From positions 216,641 to 280,640 of the forward strand of contig NMRA01000337.1 in the NCBI GenBank assembly GCA_002633005.1: a stretch of 64,000 bases of DNA, written 5' to 3'. A program made the position numbers and the translations under genes. Of this stretch, positions 1 to 12,630 are shown piece after piece (within the stretch, counting starts at the first letter, position 1; each line of letters opens with the position of its first letter). This stretch comes from Phoronis australis. Taxonomy: Eukaryota > Phoronida > Phoronidae. The notes beneath the pieces were generated by a model. The model ran no database searches and was not told the DNA's origin. It saw only the letters and a list, made by a program, of their open reading frames with translations.

Positions 1-766
1 CCAGACCCTATCATTGTTTCCAACCCCGCCGTCCGACGGTAATACTAACAATGTGCGTTTGTACTGAATGGTATTAAAGCTTCAGTTAAAGTAAATTTCT
101 GAAGTGCAGACGAAACAACAATCACTCAAGACAATAAAACTTCTGTTGATCTGAAATGCCATTTTAGCATATGTGACTAGTGAATTACTTGTAAGACCCA
201 ACATAAAATAACATGCATTTACTACTATGAAATAGGACACAGGCGATTCAATACTAGACAGCTTCTACATCTAACGGGCGAAATTACAGTAAACAATTCA
301 CCGACAAGAAAATATGCAAGAGACGACGTCCGACAGGCGTACATCAGTGCTCAGTATAATAGGCTCGAGGAAGAGCTAAGGGCAAAGAAGCATTTCTGTT
401 TGTAAATTATGCAAAAACAACAGTGTGAAACAAGCTAGTGAAATGGTGACTGCCCATCAGTCACCAGGCACCCATGGTCAAAGAAATGGGGAAGGTCTCT
501 TTTTTACTTTACCATTTTCTATACAGGTATGCTCCTGAACCTTAATTGCGTTTAAATGTTTTCAATTAGTTCTTGGATTATAAACTTCCGGAACGCTCAT
601 TCGCATCGTAACGACCTCTGTATGCAAATGTGACTAGTTGTCAATATCAGTCTCAGACAAAGAATTAGATCTGTCCCAAAATCAAAAAAAAATAATGAAA
701 ATGATGGGCAAACGCACTTGTGGCATATTCACCAACTTCCAGCAATCCGTCTCAAAATAACTGGAC
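1..766. other. Unannotated AT-rich sequence
   Basis: No gene, repeat or element recognised. Open frames are short. Confidence 0.5.
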
Positions 767-850
767 CACACACACACACACACACGCGCGCACACACACG
801 CACACACAGAAACACACGCACGCATGTACGCACACACACGCGCGCGCATT
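767..850 (+). repeat. CA/CG alternating microsatellite
   Basis: Imperfect CACACA and CGCGCG tract, purely alternating over long stretches and therefore prone to left-handed DNA. It makes the Thr-His-rich open frame at 720-962 meaningless. Confidence 0.95.
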
Positions 851-1454
851 AGCTCACGGTGTTTCTACACAACTCAAGACCTATTTAAAGGAAGCGTTGG
901 CAATCAGCTGTCGTTCTAGAAAAAAATTCGTCTTGCACAAATTCTCAAACAGTACTTTTTAATGTAATAGCCTTGCGAGTAACCCATTAAGCTCGTTGCA
1001 GTTATTGTTAAAACACAGAAAGGTCGCGAAATAGCTCGTTATTTCGATGTCTCTAAATTGTAGACAGTACAGTCATTATTAAGCTCTAATATCGTTTATT
1101 AACATTTTACTAGTCGCTGACAGCGGCGATGCAAACAATACAACCAGTGTACCACCACAACTAACTAAATGAAGAACAAGTGAAAAAATGTAAAAAGCTG
1201 TTACGTAGGATATCCGGGAGCTGACATGCGTTGTTAAGAGTTTCGTAAATATTTAGACTTGGAGTAGTTATCAAAGATACGGAAAAAATCCTCGTTTTTT
1301 TCAAAAAACACCACACAATGATTGTGCGGATATAAGCCCCGCCGGATCGAAAATGTGCTTGTGAGCTCCATTTCTCCCAAGTTAGCGGTTGTCATTTCTA
1401 ACGGTAGCGAGTTTGCAGAAGTTATAAGTTTTCAAGTACACAGTGTTCCATGTT
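851..1454. other. Unannotated sequence
   Basis: No gene or element recognised. Confidence 0.45.
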
Positions 1455-1645
1455 GGAACTCCGGTGTAAAACAGATATTCCGGAGTCGGGGGCAGACCCT
1501 GCAACTTCAAAACAGCTAACAAGCCCGAAAAAACAAACCCCGACCGAATCGGGGTTCGTTTTTTTCGGGCTGGTTAGCTGTTTTGAAGGTGAGGGATTAT
1601 GTTTTCGACATCGAGATTTCTGTTTTACACCGGAGTTACAATTAG
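1455..1645. mobile_element. Palindromic MITE-like element, compact copy
   Basis: Almost the whole 190 bp is one imperfect palindrome. The arms share AACTCCGGTGTAAAACAG, CTTCAAAACAGCTAAC and AGCCCGAAAAAA, and meet at CCCCGACCGAATCGGGG. A related element with a long centre lies at 11861-12630. No coding capacity. Confidence 0.8.
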
Positions 1646-2952
1646 GTTCGGTGTCTTGCTAGTCTTCGCAAGACGTTAATTGTAAGACATGATATCGAGT
1701 AGCTTTTACACGTGAGAGGCTAACCGTATTGAACTCACCCCCCGAACGCTTCATATTCACCGACATACAATAGGAAAAGTTTAGTTAATAGATTTCGAAT
1801 AATATTATGGTGTTGAAGCCGTGCTTACCTATCGATTTTGCAGATTCGATAATATTTACGGGCACGGGCACTCCTTGAAATACCACATTGCGTTTACGAA
1901 TATCCCCGCGGATCTGCTGTGAAAAGCCGTGTTTTATTCACTAATTCAAAAGAAACGCATATGTTTGTTAACCACCTCTAATTCATTACATTATGCCAAT
2001 TCATCATATATGTCATGCAGTGTCCATAACAGCTTGAGAATCACGTTACTTAGCGTAATATAACATTATCATCTTCAGGAAGCATTCCGGAAAGGAGCGT
2101 ATAAACGGATAATGCGTATTCGCGGCTATTTTCTTTGTTACGTATTCAAAAAAGACATGTAACAATAAGTTTGGATTTTTTTCTTAAAATGGTACAAATT
2201 CTTGTTGAAATAACAATGTTTATCGTTCAAAAGATTTTCTGTAGTTCATTTTGGGAAAGTCATTTCGATGAAAATTCAGACGTTAGTCATGCTGCTTACG
2301 GGCCCGCTTCTGAATTATCTTCGACAATAGACCCATCAATCAAGGCCTACATATATAGACCCATCAACCAAAGCTTACATATATAGTTGTGGTCTTCTTC
2401 CAGAAATTTTTGGAAGTTAACGATACTTTTACAAGAGCCTCTTCCGGACTCTAAAGCGCCAATCTGAATAAAAGGGATTGTTTGAGCTATCCATAAAAAA
2501 CGACATGCATTTCATTTTCGTAGTTTAATTAAGCAGAGATGTAGACAATTGCATTTTATCTGGAGATGACAAGAGTTGACAACAGATTGCCATTTACTTT
2601 AAAACAATCCTTCAACTTCATTAGCGATCAGAGACTAGTTGCCAAAGACCGTGGCAACATCCCATTTCCTGGGAGACGGAGAATGCCAAGAGTTGGTGAT
2701 CATTAGTGAGCTTAAACAAGGCCCTTCGGAGACGGATAGAAAGGTTTTGACAAATAACCATAAGTCGACGTTGGAGACTGACAGATTACGAATTTCATTC
2801 ATTTTGAAATGGATTTTACCGAATATGGCAACTGATACAATTACCGGTACAATTGACGTTAAGTTAATGCAATCACGGCCACAGATAAAGTATTACAGAG
2901 CGGTAAAAGCTCATATAATGACATTAAACAATCATGAAAACTGCCGATGAGT
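1646..2952. other. Unannotated sequence with a 28-bp duplication
   Basis: No gene recognised. At 2329-2384 a 28-bp unit starting AGACCCATCAA occurs twice in tandem with few differences. Confidence 0.5.
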
Positions 2953-5900
2953 AGTCGGTGGGTCAGATCTCATAGCATTCATCCTTGTGAGTACTTTGGG
3001 GGGGGGCAACCTAGTTTTTTCTATGTGGCTAGATAATGTACCTATAAATCAAATTCCAAAAAGTTCCCACGTCTACAGTTGCACATTTTTTTTAAAATGT
3101 TTTTGTTGCACGAAATATTATGCACATTCCTGCCACTTGGTGGCGCTTTCCTATTGATTTGACGAATCAGAGAGCCAGATTGTATTGTTGTGCTTGGTTA
3201 CTTCAATATGGCTGCTCCCATGGAGTGTGATGCTTGTATAATTCAAGGTTTATCAAACAGCACAAAATTGTGATGCCAGAACCTGAAGAAGCTTAGAGAA
3301 GCATCCTGACGAAAGCTGATTGACTGTGGAACTCTGTGGATCAGTAGATCAAAAAGAAGAAAAGGTGTCACAAACGTTTGTGCAGAAAACAACTGCATGT
3401 CCTGGTAGGCCTATAGCCTATACACAGTATACTGCTGTAGAAGACCAAGTGTCAGACCAAAAATTGAAAAGACATAGAAAGGCATAGCAACGTTTCAAGA
3501 CACCAGCAGTAGTACTAAAGCTGAAGTTGCTGAAAGTGATACAGATGTTACCCAAAATTTCCCAGAAAATCAATTAGACTTCCAAAATCTGAAACACCCA
3601 ATTAACCTGAACAAAATAAGAACATTCTGAAACACGAGTGCATTATTTGTTAGCATGAAAAGTATATTATGGACCATATTTCAAGAAAGAGAAAGAAGTA
3701 ACAACTTTATAGCTTTGAAAAACAGGTACGTATTTTTGAAAGGTACAACTTGGTGTTTTCTAAGTGTGTTTCAATGTTATCACCAGTTGTTTTTGAACTT
3801 GTTCAGCCCCTTGGCTGCCTAGGCCTTAGACAGTACCGCTGACCCAGTAGAGACGGTGATCATACCATAGGTACTCCATATGCTGGACGCTTTTCGCCAA
3901 ATTATGCATCACACTGGTTAAACCATAAACCATGTTCCTATAAGTTTAGAAGTACCGCGTAGAGAGATGCCTCTGAGGAGGCCGTTAATGTATTCATTTA
4001 TTCACTGAGTTTAAACAAATACTCCTGCAATCCTGTTTTTCGAACTCACTTGTTCAGTTGCCATATCGACACGGCTTGCGCCAAGGGATAATCGTATGGC
4101 ATTATACTGTGGGTGTAATTTTAAGAACTATGAGTCAAAATATTTTAAGAAGGTTAAATGGAGTAGATAGTTGCAACCAACATGCCCAAGTGGCCTTCAT
4201 CCCCTGCCGTAATCCTGGGAACCTCTTCTCAATTTTTTGTAAACATTAATTACTTAGGTAGCTTCAATGGTAATTAAATTATAGTGCCTAAGTAACCAGC
4301 ATCCCCATTGTAATTTGAGGACCATGGAAGCCACTGTCCATTTCATCAAACATTGATTACCTTAATTGTAAATCGATTGACTATGGTATGAGCATCTGAT
4401 ATAAAAAAATAAATTTTAATCACTGCACTGGTATATCAGCTGATTTATTTTCAGTTGCATCAACTAATCTAATTATTAGATGATCAACATTTTTAGGCGA
4501 CTGATTTAACGGCATGTAAATTTGTTAGGCTGGTGGTGGATCAGTTCCTGATAAGTCCGTCTGAAAAATTTGTATGCCAACTCACTCATTGTTAAATGTT
4601 AAATTAGTCTTAACAGTTAGTTTTTTTTTCAGTTGGACTTGTATCGCAGTCCAGGGCCCTGAATATGAAAATGAAATTCAAAGATAAAGACCTTGTTTCT
4701 TAGAAGCCAAGTACCACAGATCATCATGAAATAAAAATACTGAGAAAGACAAAGATTGTGAATAGTGACAAATCCAGTTTTCAGAGATGTTTTTCTATGG
4801 TTTTGTTTGGAGTTCATTGAATCAAAGCTTCTAACACATGGAGATGTCGTTTGCCTTTTTCAAAACTAAAGCAAGACTTTGAAGCTGTTTTTCAGAAAGC
4901 TGGTGTATATGAAGTTATTTGGACAGGCAGTCTTAAGAAACACTGTTGAAGCTACTCACTGTTGTAGTTTGTGCTCAACTAAGAGATACGAAAGTGAATT
5001 GAAGCTAGTGTTCAATAATTCACTTGTTGACTCTAATTAACTCATCCCATTATAGCATATTTTGAATCAAACGTTTGCCCAAATCCTGCCCACCTCCAAA
5101 CACAGACTTAGTTTTGACCCTTCATCGCATGTGGGCCAATCGGGAGTATGCAGTGCTGTACCCTCTCTAATCGACCATAGTTGGCTCCTTGGCGGTGGAG
5201 CTCTACAGTTAAAATGTATGGCAATGCCCGCAGCTCCACTGACAGTACTAAACAATGAATGCTGCAAGTGCAAAAAGAACATGTGTGCTGGGAAACTGAG
5301 TTTGTGCTGCAATGCTGGATCAAACTGTACAGAAATGTGCAGCCGTGACTACTGTAGTAACATCAACAAAACTGACTGCATGACATTGGATAATTCTTTG
5401 ACAAATCAACCCTAAATAGACCTCCGACCCCATTATTTCGTGTTTTTTTTTGTATTAAAAAGTGAATTTTATTTGTCACAGAAAGTACATACTTTGGTCA
5501 TTGTCATGTCGCGCTCTCAGAATAATCTACTATTTTTACAGTCCGTGTGCACATTCACAGAGATCATTTAACTATATTGTTTTTGTACTATAACGTATTT
5601 CTGGTGTATTATGCAAATAAGCTTTATTTTACACCATTAGTCAATGGTTCAGTCATTGAGGCACAAATTTTGCTCACTTTCAAGTGTTTTGTTATTTTTG
5701 TTGCCAGACAATGCCAGAATAATCTAGTAACATTCAGACTTAGTTTGCATTTCTGTCACTAGGTGTCACTTTTTTAAATTTCATTGTTTACAATTAGTCT
5801 ACAATAGTAAAACATGTAATGTGAGTGTATTATTGTTCAATACAATGACATCGATGGGTCCATGTTACTTGTTTTACAAAAAAGATAGCAAAAACTGTTA

Positions 5901-6110
5901 TTTTTACAAATATAAGTTCTCTAAGCTCTATGATGGTTATTATGCAACTTCAAACTCAAATTTCTCAAAAATGTGCAACTTTAAACGTGGGAACTTTTTA
6001 GATTTTGAAAACACTCTAGTAAATTAATTAAAAAACACCAAAATAAAATTGGCCCCCTAAAGTACTCACAAAAACCATTTTCTAGAAGCCCTACAAATTC
6101 TGGCCCACCG
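2953..6110 (+). mobile_element. 3.2 kb DNA-transposon-like element with long terminal inverted repeats
   Basis: The ends match in inverted orientation over at least 130 bp: CGGTGGGTCAGA and TTGTGAGTACTTTGGGGGG on the left against CCCCCTAAAGTACTCACAAA and TCTGGCCCACCG on the right. Further in, AAAAAGTTCCCACGT and GTTGCACATTTTT pair with their complements near 5968-6000. Stops pervade the interior except for a 3' ORF (5062-5415). No clear target duplication is seen. The superfamily is unknown. Confidence 0.75.
5062..5415 (+). pseudogene. C-terminal fragment with cysteine-rich (CXC-like) tail
   Basis: 117 codons near the right end of the 3.2 kb inverted-repeat element. The second half reads GGGALQLKCMAMPAAPLTVL, then a dense cluster CCKCKKNMC, CCNAGSNCTEMC and DYCSN. 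Its spacing resembles the tesmin/TSO1-type CXC tails found at the end of some invertebrate transposon-encoded proteins. The upstream sequence shows no intact continuation, so I read this as the surviving 3' end of a transposon protein. A function beyond likely zinc or DNA binding cannot be given. Confidence 0.45.
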
Positions 6111-7222
6111 CCTATAGGTAACTGGAGGTCACAAAGGGGTACGCTGTGGAGGAATGTCGTCTGACCCTTGTGGGGGTCTTTCTTGAAACTGCCGGAAAAG
6201 AAGTGCGTGCCGACACTACCCGAATCACCAACATGTTTACAAATTAATAACCTTTTCCTGCCAAAGTCAAATCAGCTAAACATGATACCTTAGAGAGTGA
6301 AATACCCACGCGAGTTGGTAATAGGTTCCTATCAACCCATTTTCCCGGTTAGGCCACTTTGTGGACAACAGTTGTCTTCAGTTTGCAATGAAATTCTATG
6401 TTGGCTTCACACCTCTCTACAAAACAGCGCTTGTTCTGAAAAAATACCCAGAAGGGCTATTTTGAGAAAATATCCAATTACACAAACTGCGATGGATTTT
6501 TAATTTAGGACGTGTAGAGTGCGTCTGTCCATTAGCACTAGAAGACTATTTGCACAACGGACGCACGTTTTCTACACATTTTGTCACCCACAAAGGAATG
6601 TTACAATTCTGTGATAATCTATATAGTAAAATGCTAAAACGAGGCCCGGAAGTTGGCTTCGAGTGCGTCGGACAAAAATAATCAAGAGCGGTCGCGCGGA
6701 CACCCGCCCCCTCTCGCAAAGCCCGGCGTGTTTTTTTTTCTTTGTCTTACCGAGTCGTTTCAGTCTGTCGATCCGGCGAACGCGCTTCTTTCACGAAGCC
6801 AAGTACTATTCAAGGGTATTCGTCCGCCGCCTGTGTCTACCCTTTACGCCTACTAGGTTGTGTGTTCGTTCAATGTTCGGCGGAGAGAGAACTCCGTGTG
6901 CCGTAGACGCGTCCATTCACATTCTGCGAAACCAGCGACGACTGGCCTGTGCGAGTTCCTGACTTATTCTTATACTTAAAAGTAGTTTTATATTAGAGGT
7001 AAGTGGCCAAGATCTCAACCTTCATTTAAGTCTTTAGTGAAGTGCCACAGAAAGGCCCACTTTTTGCCCATGTTTTTCAAAAAGCGAACCGATAATTCTC
7101 CAAAATCCACTCCGGCTCTAGATAACGGGGGATAACGACTTCGCCATGTAATAATCTATATATATATCAGCCTCGAATGGCCAATACAACCGTGTAATAA
7201 CCCATTTAGTTATCACACTAGT
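6111..7222. other. Unannotated sequence
   Basis: A CG-rich stretch at 6650-6960 has overlapping open frames of 67 and 99 codons without a recognisable domain. No splice structure can be supported. Confidence 0.4.
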
Positions 7223-7320
7223 GAGATAACATTTTGGCGGGAATCGAGGCCGGTTTCGAACCCGGTACGCATGAGTTTCGGATCGCCGACTTTACCACTG
7301 CACCACTCAGCGGCTGACGT
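7223..7320 (-). repeat. tRNA-derived SINE-like fragment
   Basis: On the minus strand, TGGTGCAGTGGTAA (complement of 7292-7305) fits an A box and GGTTCGAAACC (complement of 7252-7262) a B box. The anticodon arm is not convincing, so it is more likely a SINE head or decayed tRNA than a working gene. Confidence 0.55.
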
Positions 7321-7343
7321 CACCGAGCGTGAAAATAGAATAC

Positions 7344-7520
7344 TTAAAGGCAAAGGCAACCTTTTTTCATGTCATTTTGAGCTAAAATAAGGTTGGTTGG
7401 TTATCCTAGACGTATTTTCCACTTAATTACAGCTTTTCGTAATTTTATTAATTACTCGTCCTCTACTCCGGAAGTGACGTTTTAGGAGGCAAGCGTTTCC
7501 CGCCACTTGGTTTTGCGTTG
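7344..7520 (+). repeat. Solo terminal repeat related to the intron 3 THAP transposon
   Basis: Beginning TTAAAGGCAAAGGCAACC, it continues with TTTTTTCATGTCATTTT and CGTAATTTTATTAATTA, in the same order as the left end of the 52199-53636 element. The TTAA is kept. I find no partner end, so it is a truncated or solo copy. Confidence 0.7.
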
Positions 7521-7562
7521 ACTTTACCGTGCGTCAAAATGACGTCATGCTAAACATTCATA

Positions 7563-7960
7563 TACACACCACGCAGTGGGAGTCTGATATGAAACCAAGT
7601 ACGAAATAGATAACAGAAATTGAATAGGTGGTTAAAGCACGTCGATAGCATGAGATCGAAACAGCGAAATGTCAAATTAACTATCGGAATTTTTACAACT
7701 TACTGTATTCGTGACCACAGAGGTGTGAGGCGAATCGAAGCATTCGTTTTCAACGGTCGTATGCATGTTCACGCAAAACTCCCTCAGGATCAAAATTACG
7801 TGTTGTCTTTGTTTTCCACAGCACCATTCTGTCATATGTACACCTCGTTGACTCAATATTATGTCAACTCGGTGAATGAAAGGACTGTGGGTACATCGAA
7901 GCTGCTCTGTACTTGGCGGGAGATTCGATTTAAGTGACAACCTTGTTACCTTTGACAGCG
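7563..7960 (+). repeat. Dispersed repeat family A, copy 1
   Basis: About 400 bp similar to 17764-18195 in the same orientation. Shared words include GGTGGTTAAAGCACGTCG, GACTCAATATTATG, GGTGAATGAAAGGACTG and GAGATTCGATTT. Frames of 105 and 147 codons here are not conserved in copy 2. Confidence 0.75.
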
Positions 7961-8199
7961 CATAAGTAGTAAACAAAGTTCCACGCGGTTGAGTGGTTCC
8001 GAGGTGGTTCAGCTTAATCTTTTTTTTCTGGCTAAACGGGATAAATTTCATATTTGAAGTTCCCCGAGAATGGAGACAAGGTAGTTTTCTAGACACGTGA
8101 AATATTGTAAAAATGGCCAAGTTTTGTGAATAAGGTTTGAGACATCCTTAACGTTCAAAAAGAAACACAACCGATTATACGTGTACGGCAGTCATTTTT

Positions 8200-10004
8200 G
8201 GGTTAGATTGGTGTTTAGGACTTATTAGCTTTGAGGGATAAAATGGCAAAATATGTTTGCGTTCTTGTGACCTTGTTGTAAATCTCCGATTCGTAACAAA
8301 AGCTTTCACTCAAAGTTAACTGAAATCGAGGCGGCAATGAAAATGACCGATGTGGCCGGTTTGTAGTGCTGTGAGAAAGATGAAGAACTGAGGCACATTG
8401 GAGGATAAACCTCTCCAGATAATCAGTGGGCTCTGAGCTGTAGGAGCTTGAAAAGAAGGTTCTGTGATTACTTTCACCTGGGAGTTTGGTTTTGACGTTT
8501 TCCACCTCATTCATACGTGTACCTTTTAAAATTTTAAAAAGTTCCCATTTTAAAGTTGCACATTTTCGCTTAAATTGCCAATTGACAAAACGTTGAAATT
8601 TAGAGTTCGTGTACAATGCATCAATAGTCATAAAAAAATATTGTCTCGTTCATTGTAAGACACATTTTATTAAAAATATGACAAAGTATGGAATGTGAGA
8701 CAAATAGTATAGGGATAGGTAGGGCAGTTAGTTTTCGTCAATTTTAGCACAATTCTTATACTCACAGTCAGAGCCACAAAAATGTAACAATTCAACTTGG
8801 CCAAACTGTGGCCCCCTCTACCGCCAACAAGTGCCTGCCCTGGTCTCCTACTGCCTCTCCACATTGAAGAAAAATCAGTAACATATTTGAACAATTTGAG
8901 TGAGTCCTTTGAACATACAAGTAATATGGAGCACAATGTTGTGTTATTCCATGTTCATTGAGACATACAAGAGGCTAAAAATTGAATATTGATCAACATT
9001 TACTAGATTATTGGGGTTTTGATGTGTGCCCGTAATTGCTCATTTTATTCAATTGCAACGTGTTCCAAAAATTCAACAGCATACAAAGATGCAATGGTAA
9101 GTGCATATGAAGTTGATTTTTGTAATGTTAATGAAGAATTGGCACTTTTCATTTATTGATACAAGTGGTGTTGTTAATGGCAAAATGTGTTTTTTGTTGT
9201 CTTTGTACCGAATTGTCTGGGTAAAACGTACATCAACTCTGTGGTTTAATAAAGCCTGAAGCAGTTTCAGTAAATACCGTTGGTGTCGTGCCTGTCGTAC
9301 CCACTGTAGACTGGACGTCACATCAAACAACCAAAATTCCCTACGTTGTTCACATGCTGATATAAATTTGATTTACATGCGTTCTGAGATGGTAGGAATT
9401 GTAGCAGTGTTGACATTTCTCCTTCCGGTTACTTTAAGTTATTTATTACTCTGACCAAACACAGCGACACTGTGGTTAAACTGCTCGGTTCCATTTTCGT
9501 TAAAATCATAAAACTAGTTTTATTAAAAACACGTAGTTTCAAATGATGCGCGTTCAATATGATATGTTTATCAAAGTGAATAGAAAATAATACACATACT
9601 TTAGTAATTCTAACCTACCCTTCAGCTTTACTGATAAACCCTCAGAATTTTTTCTACACTCCTGGAATCACTCCGAAAAACATTCCGACGCATGTTATGC
9701 ATACAAACAAAAGTTTATCGTCTGTGTTTTCATGGCCAGATTTAGGACCAAAACTTTTGTAAGTTGGACTAAACTGTTTTAACGATAGTTTCTGTCTATC
9801 TGCTAAAGATTTCTTACTTTGGTATTCATGTTACAGATGTAATCTGCACCTACCGTTGGCACCAGAAAAGGGTTTCTCAGTTGGTTAATAGTTTTGTTTT
9901 CAGCGCCCTCTACTGCTCAACATATGTAATAGCTTAATCCCTATTAAACGTGCGCGCATTTTAAATGATGAATTAGCAATACTTTATTTAGAGATAGAAG
10001 ACAG
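8200..10004. other. Unannotated sequence with a transposon-end fragment
   Basis: At 8540-8570 AAAAAGTTCCCA and AAAGTTGCACATTTT match the inner terminal repeat of the 2953-6110 element. A 138-codon minus frame at 8215-8631 has no recognisable domain. Nothing else seen. Confidence 0.45.
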
Positions 10005-10500
10005 AAGTAAATGGCCAGGTGAAAGAACTAACAAAATGTTCTCGTAACAACTCAAGGCCCACTGACTAAGAATTGGGAATTGGAAGCGAGCTCGAGCGCT
10101 GGATTGGAGAAATGTCGAGCTTGCTCCCAGTAGCCGGACGAGTTAGCATTCCTCTTCCGTCTTTCATCAATAGCTAGACGTTCATGCTTTCTTTTGATTG
10201 ATTTCTACCCTAAAACTAACATTATTGTTAAAGAACTTGACTAATCAATCGATTGAATCCCTCGCTTGCGTGTAAAGCGGTACCTGAAGGTCACGTGGTT
10301 CAAAAGCTAGTGAAGTGGAGGGTCACTGACCTCGCAGATTTTTGAGGAAAAAACAAAAAAAAAACATTCGCTTAAAGAAAGTATTTTTTGGTTATAAGGC
10401 CCCGAACAACTGTAGAAGTGTTGTCTGCGATAAATTCGTGCAATTTTGTTCAACTTTGTGCATTTTATTTACGCTTCATTGTCGCCGATTTTGTAACTTC
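10005..10500 (+). repeat. Dispersed repeat family B, copy 1
   Basis: Similar to 16235-16875 on the same strand, sharing CATTCATGCTT, GAAGGTCACGTGG, GATAAATTCGT and CATCATTGTCGC-like words in the same order. Coding potential not seen. Confidence 0.7.
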
Positions 10501-11860
10501 AACAGTCTGAATCGAAAAGTAAAAATAAGCAAAGGCACATCAGCGAGATCGGATAGCAACAGTGTCACGTGATGTTCGGCTAGGAAATAGCCCCATTGGC
10601 TAACCTGGGTCACGATTCTTCTCTGTACGTTCCAGAAATTTCCGGAAGAGTGCTCAAGTGACTTTGAGTTCAGAAAGAGGCCTCCGGGTGGTGTTTAGGA
10701 AAACAAGTGACTGGGCTCGTGTGGAAATTTGATTTGCGCTTACGGCACCATCCATGGGCTTTTAAGGTGTGTTTAGAGGGAAATGTTTCAGTATGTCAGC
10801 CGCTATAACAGACATTACTGTTAACAAGTGCTTAACTTCTAGCTTAAAGATCTTTTTAAAGATCAAAAATCGAGATTTATCGACATCTTTCCTACATTCT
10901 TCACACGTAGGCTCACCAGTCATATAAAATGATCCCAAAAGAGCCTCCGTTGGGCTTTTTCAACCCTAGTTTCCAAAAGAGCCACTTGGGGGCATGGGGT
11001 TTTGCCTTAATGTGGGTCATTCAGAAATCCCCGATTATGCTGAGTTCACGCTATCTAATTGTCCGACTTTTAAGTTGGGTTTTGGTGGGTTACAATATTA
11101 GAACAATAAGAGAGTTTTAGGATTAATAACCGACGACACCGCATGCATTCTGGGTTAAGATGTTTACAAAATCGCACATAACTTTTCCTTAATGCTTTGA
11201 ATATTACTCAGATATATTGCATCTAGCAACTAGTAAAGTGAAAAAATATGAAAATTTCTTATAATTCGACCATCACAGCATTCACAAAAAACTGTGTTGG
11301 CATAGCTACAAAAGCTGCATTACGCCGTGTCTTTACCTCTTCGGTGGCCACGGTACCCTTGTGAAACAAACGCTAAAACGTCTTTTCCTTGGAAGTCCCA
11401 CTTACTCAAATATCCGAAAAACATCCAACAATGACAAAGATTTAACGAATTCTTGGTTTGTAGACAAAGATTACTCGTTTTCCTTTTCAACTCAGAAAGC
11501 ATCAGAAAGAAAAATCATTTTGATAAGCCTGCCAAATACTGTTGCCACGGTAACATTTTGAAAGACGTGAACACGATATCTTGTAAGCTATTGTAACTGC
11601 TAGTAATTTGGAAATGCAGACCGTCAAACGATGCAATTACGTATTTAGACACTAAATTATTGGCTGACTTTATGGTGTACGGCTTCGCGTGTCAGACTCA
11701 TAGAAGTGTCAGTGGGCAAAATTTATTATTGAACCGTGTTGAGATAGCGGTTATGTAGGAAAGACAGGACGAGTTTCGTTGATGCAAGACAGTTGCGAGC
11801 AAAGGTAGCGCGGTTACGTGGTTCTCTTACAGTACAAGGCCATATCCCACGAGAACCATC
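10501..11860. other. Unannotated sequence
   Basis: No gene or repeat recognised. Confidence 0.45.
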
Positions 11861-12630
11861 GAAATTGGAATTCCGAAGTGGAAAACAGATTCCTGCGCCT
11901 TCAAAACAGCTAACCAGCCCGAAAAACACGAGCCCCGACCTTTGAAACGGGAACCCGAGGGAACCTGGATAATTTTTCAAATTTTCTGAGACGATGTCAG
12001 TAGCCTCAAACTTTGAGTACTTTCAAGTACTTTCCAGTTGTTTTCTGTATTTGTTTGTTAAAAATTATCAATAATAAAACGCAACTTATATTGATTTTGT
12101 TATTTGATTTTTATCGGTAAAACTCGTGCAACTTGTCTGTGGGCAAATTTCTTCATAATCTTTTCTCTCGTTGTTGTCTCGGTGAATGTTTAATTGATTT
12201 CAGATTATTCAATAGTTTCTCCAAAAATATTTCAAAAATGAAAAACAAAAACATTATCTCCACTTTCGAGTGTCAGTGTTGATTAATTAATTTAAAGATC
12301 TTTACAACTGGCCGCATTTTAGGGTTCGTCAATTTACTTGTCCAGAGTACATTATTTCCCGCACGATCAATTTCCGAATTTTGAAATGGACCGCGAGAAT
12401 TATTCACTCAGAAGACCTGCACCGTCACCGATTTTACTGTTTTGCCCTCAAAAAATGTACTTCAACTCCTCGTCGATCATTAAAGAGGAATTCGGAATAG
12501 GAATTTCCCTGGTTGTCCCAAAGGTCGCGGTCAGTGTTTGCTGGTTAGCTGTTTTGAAGGTGCAGGAGTGTGTTTTCGACTCCGGGATATCTGTCTTACA
12601 CCTGGGTTCCAATTTCGATAGAACACTAGC
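11861..12630. mobile_element. Palindromic element, long copy with 590-bp centre
   Basis: The left arm (11861-11945) and right arm (12536-12630) carry the same inverted words as the compact copy at 1455-1645: CTTCAAAACAGCTAACCAGC against GCTGGTTAGCTGTTTTGAAG, and GAAAACAGAT against ATCTGTCTTAC. The AT-rich centre has no recognisable ORF. It may be the fuller element from which the palindrome derives, or an insertion into one. Confidence 0.7.

Noticed and set aside
1520-1580. Hairpin with T tract like a rho-independent terminator
   Set aside because: It is the centre of a palindromic element in an animal genome, with a related copy at 11.9-12.6 kb.
7677-8120. Minus-strand frame of 147 codons
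   Set aside because: It lies in dispersed repeat A. The frame is not kept in the second copy and shows no domain.
8215-8631. Minus-strand frame of 138 codons
   Set aside because: No recognisable domain or splice structure, and it overlaps a transposon-end fragment.
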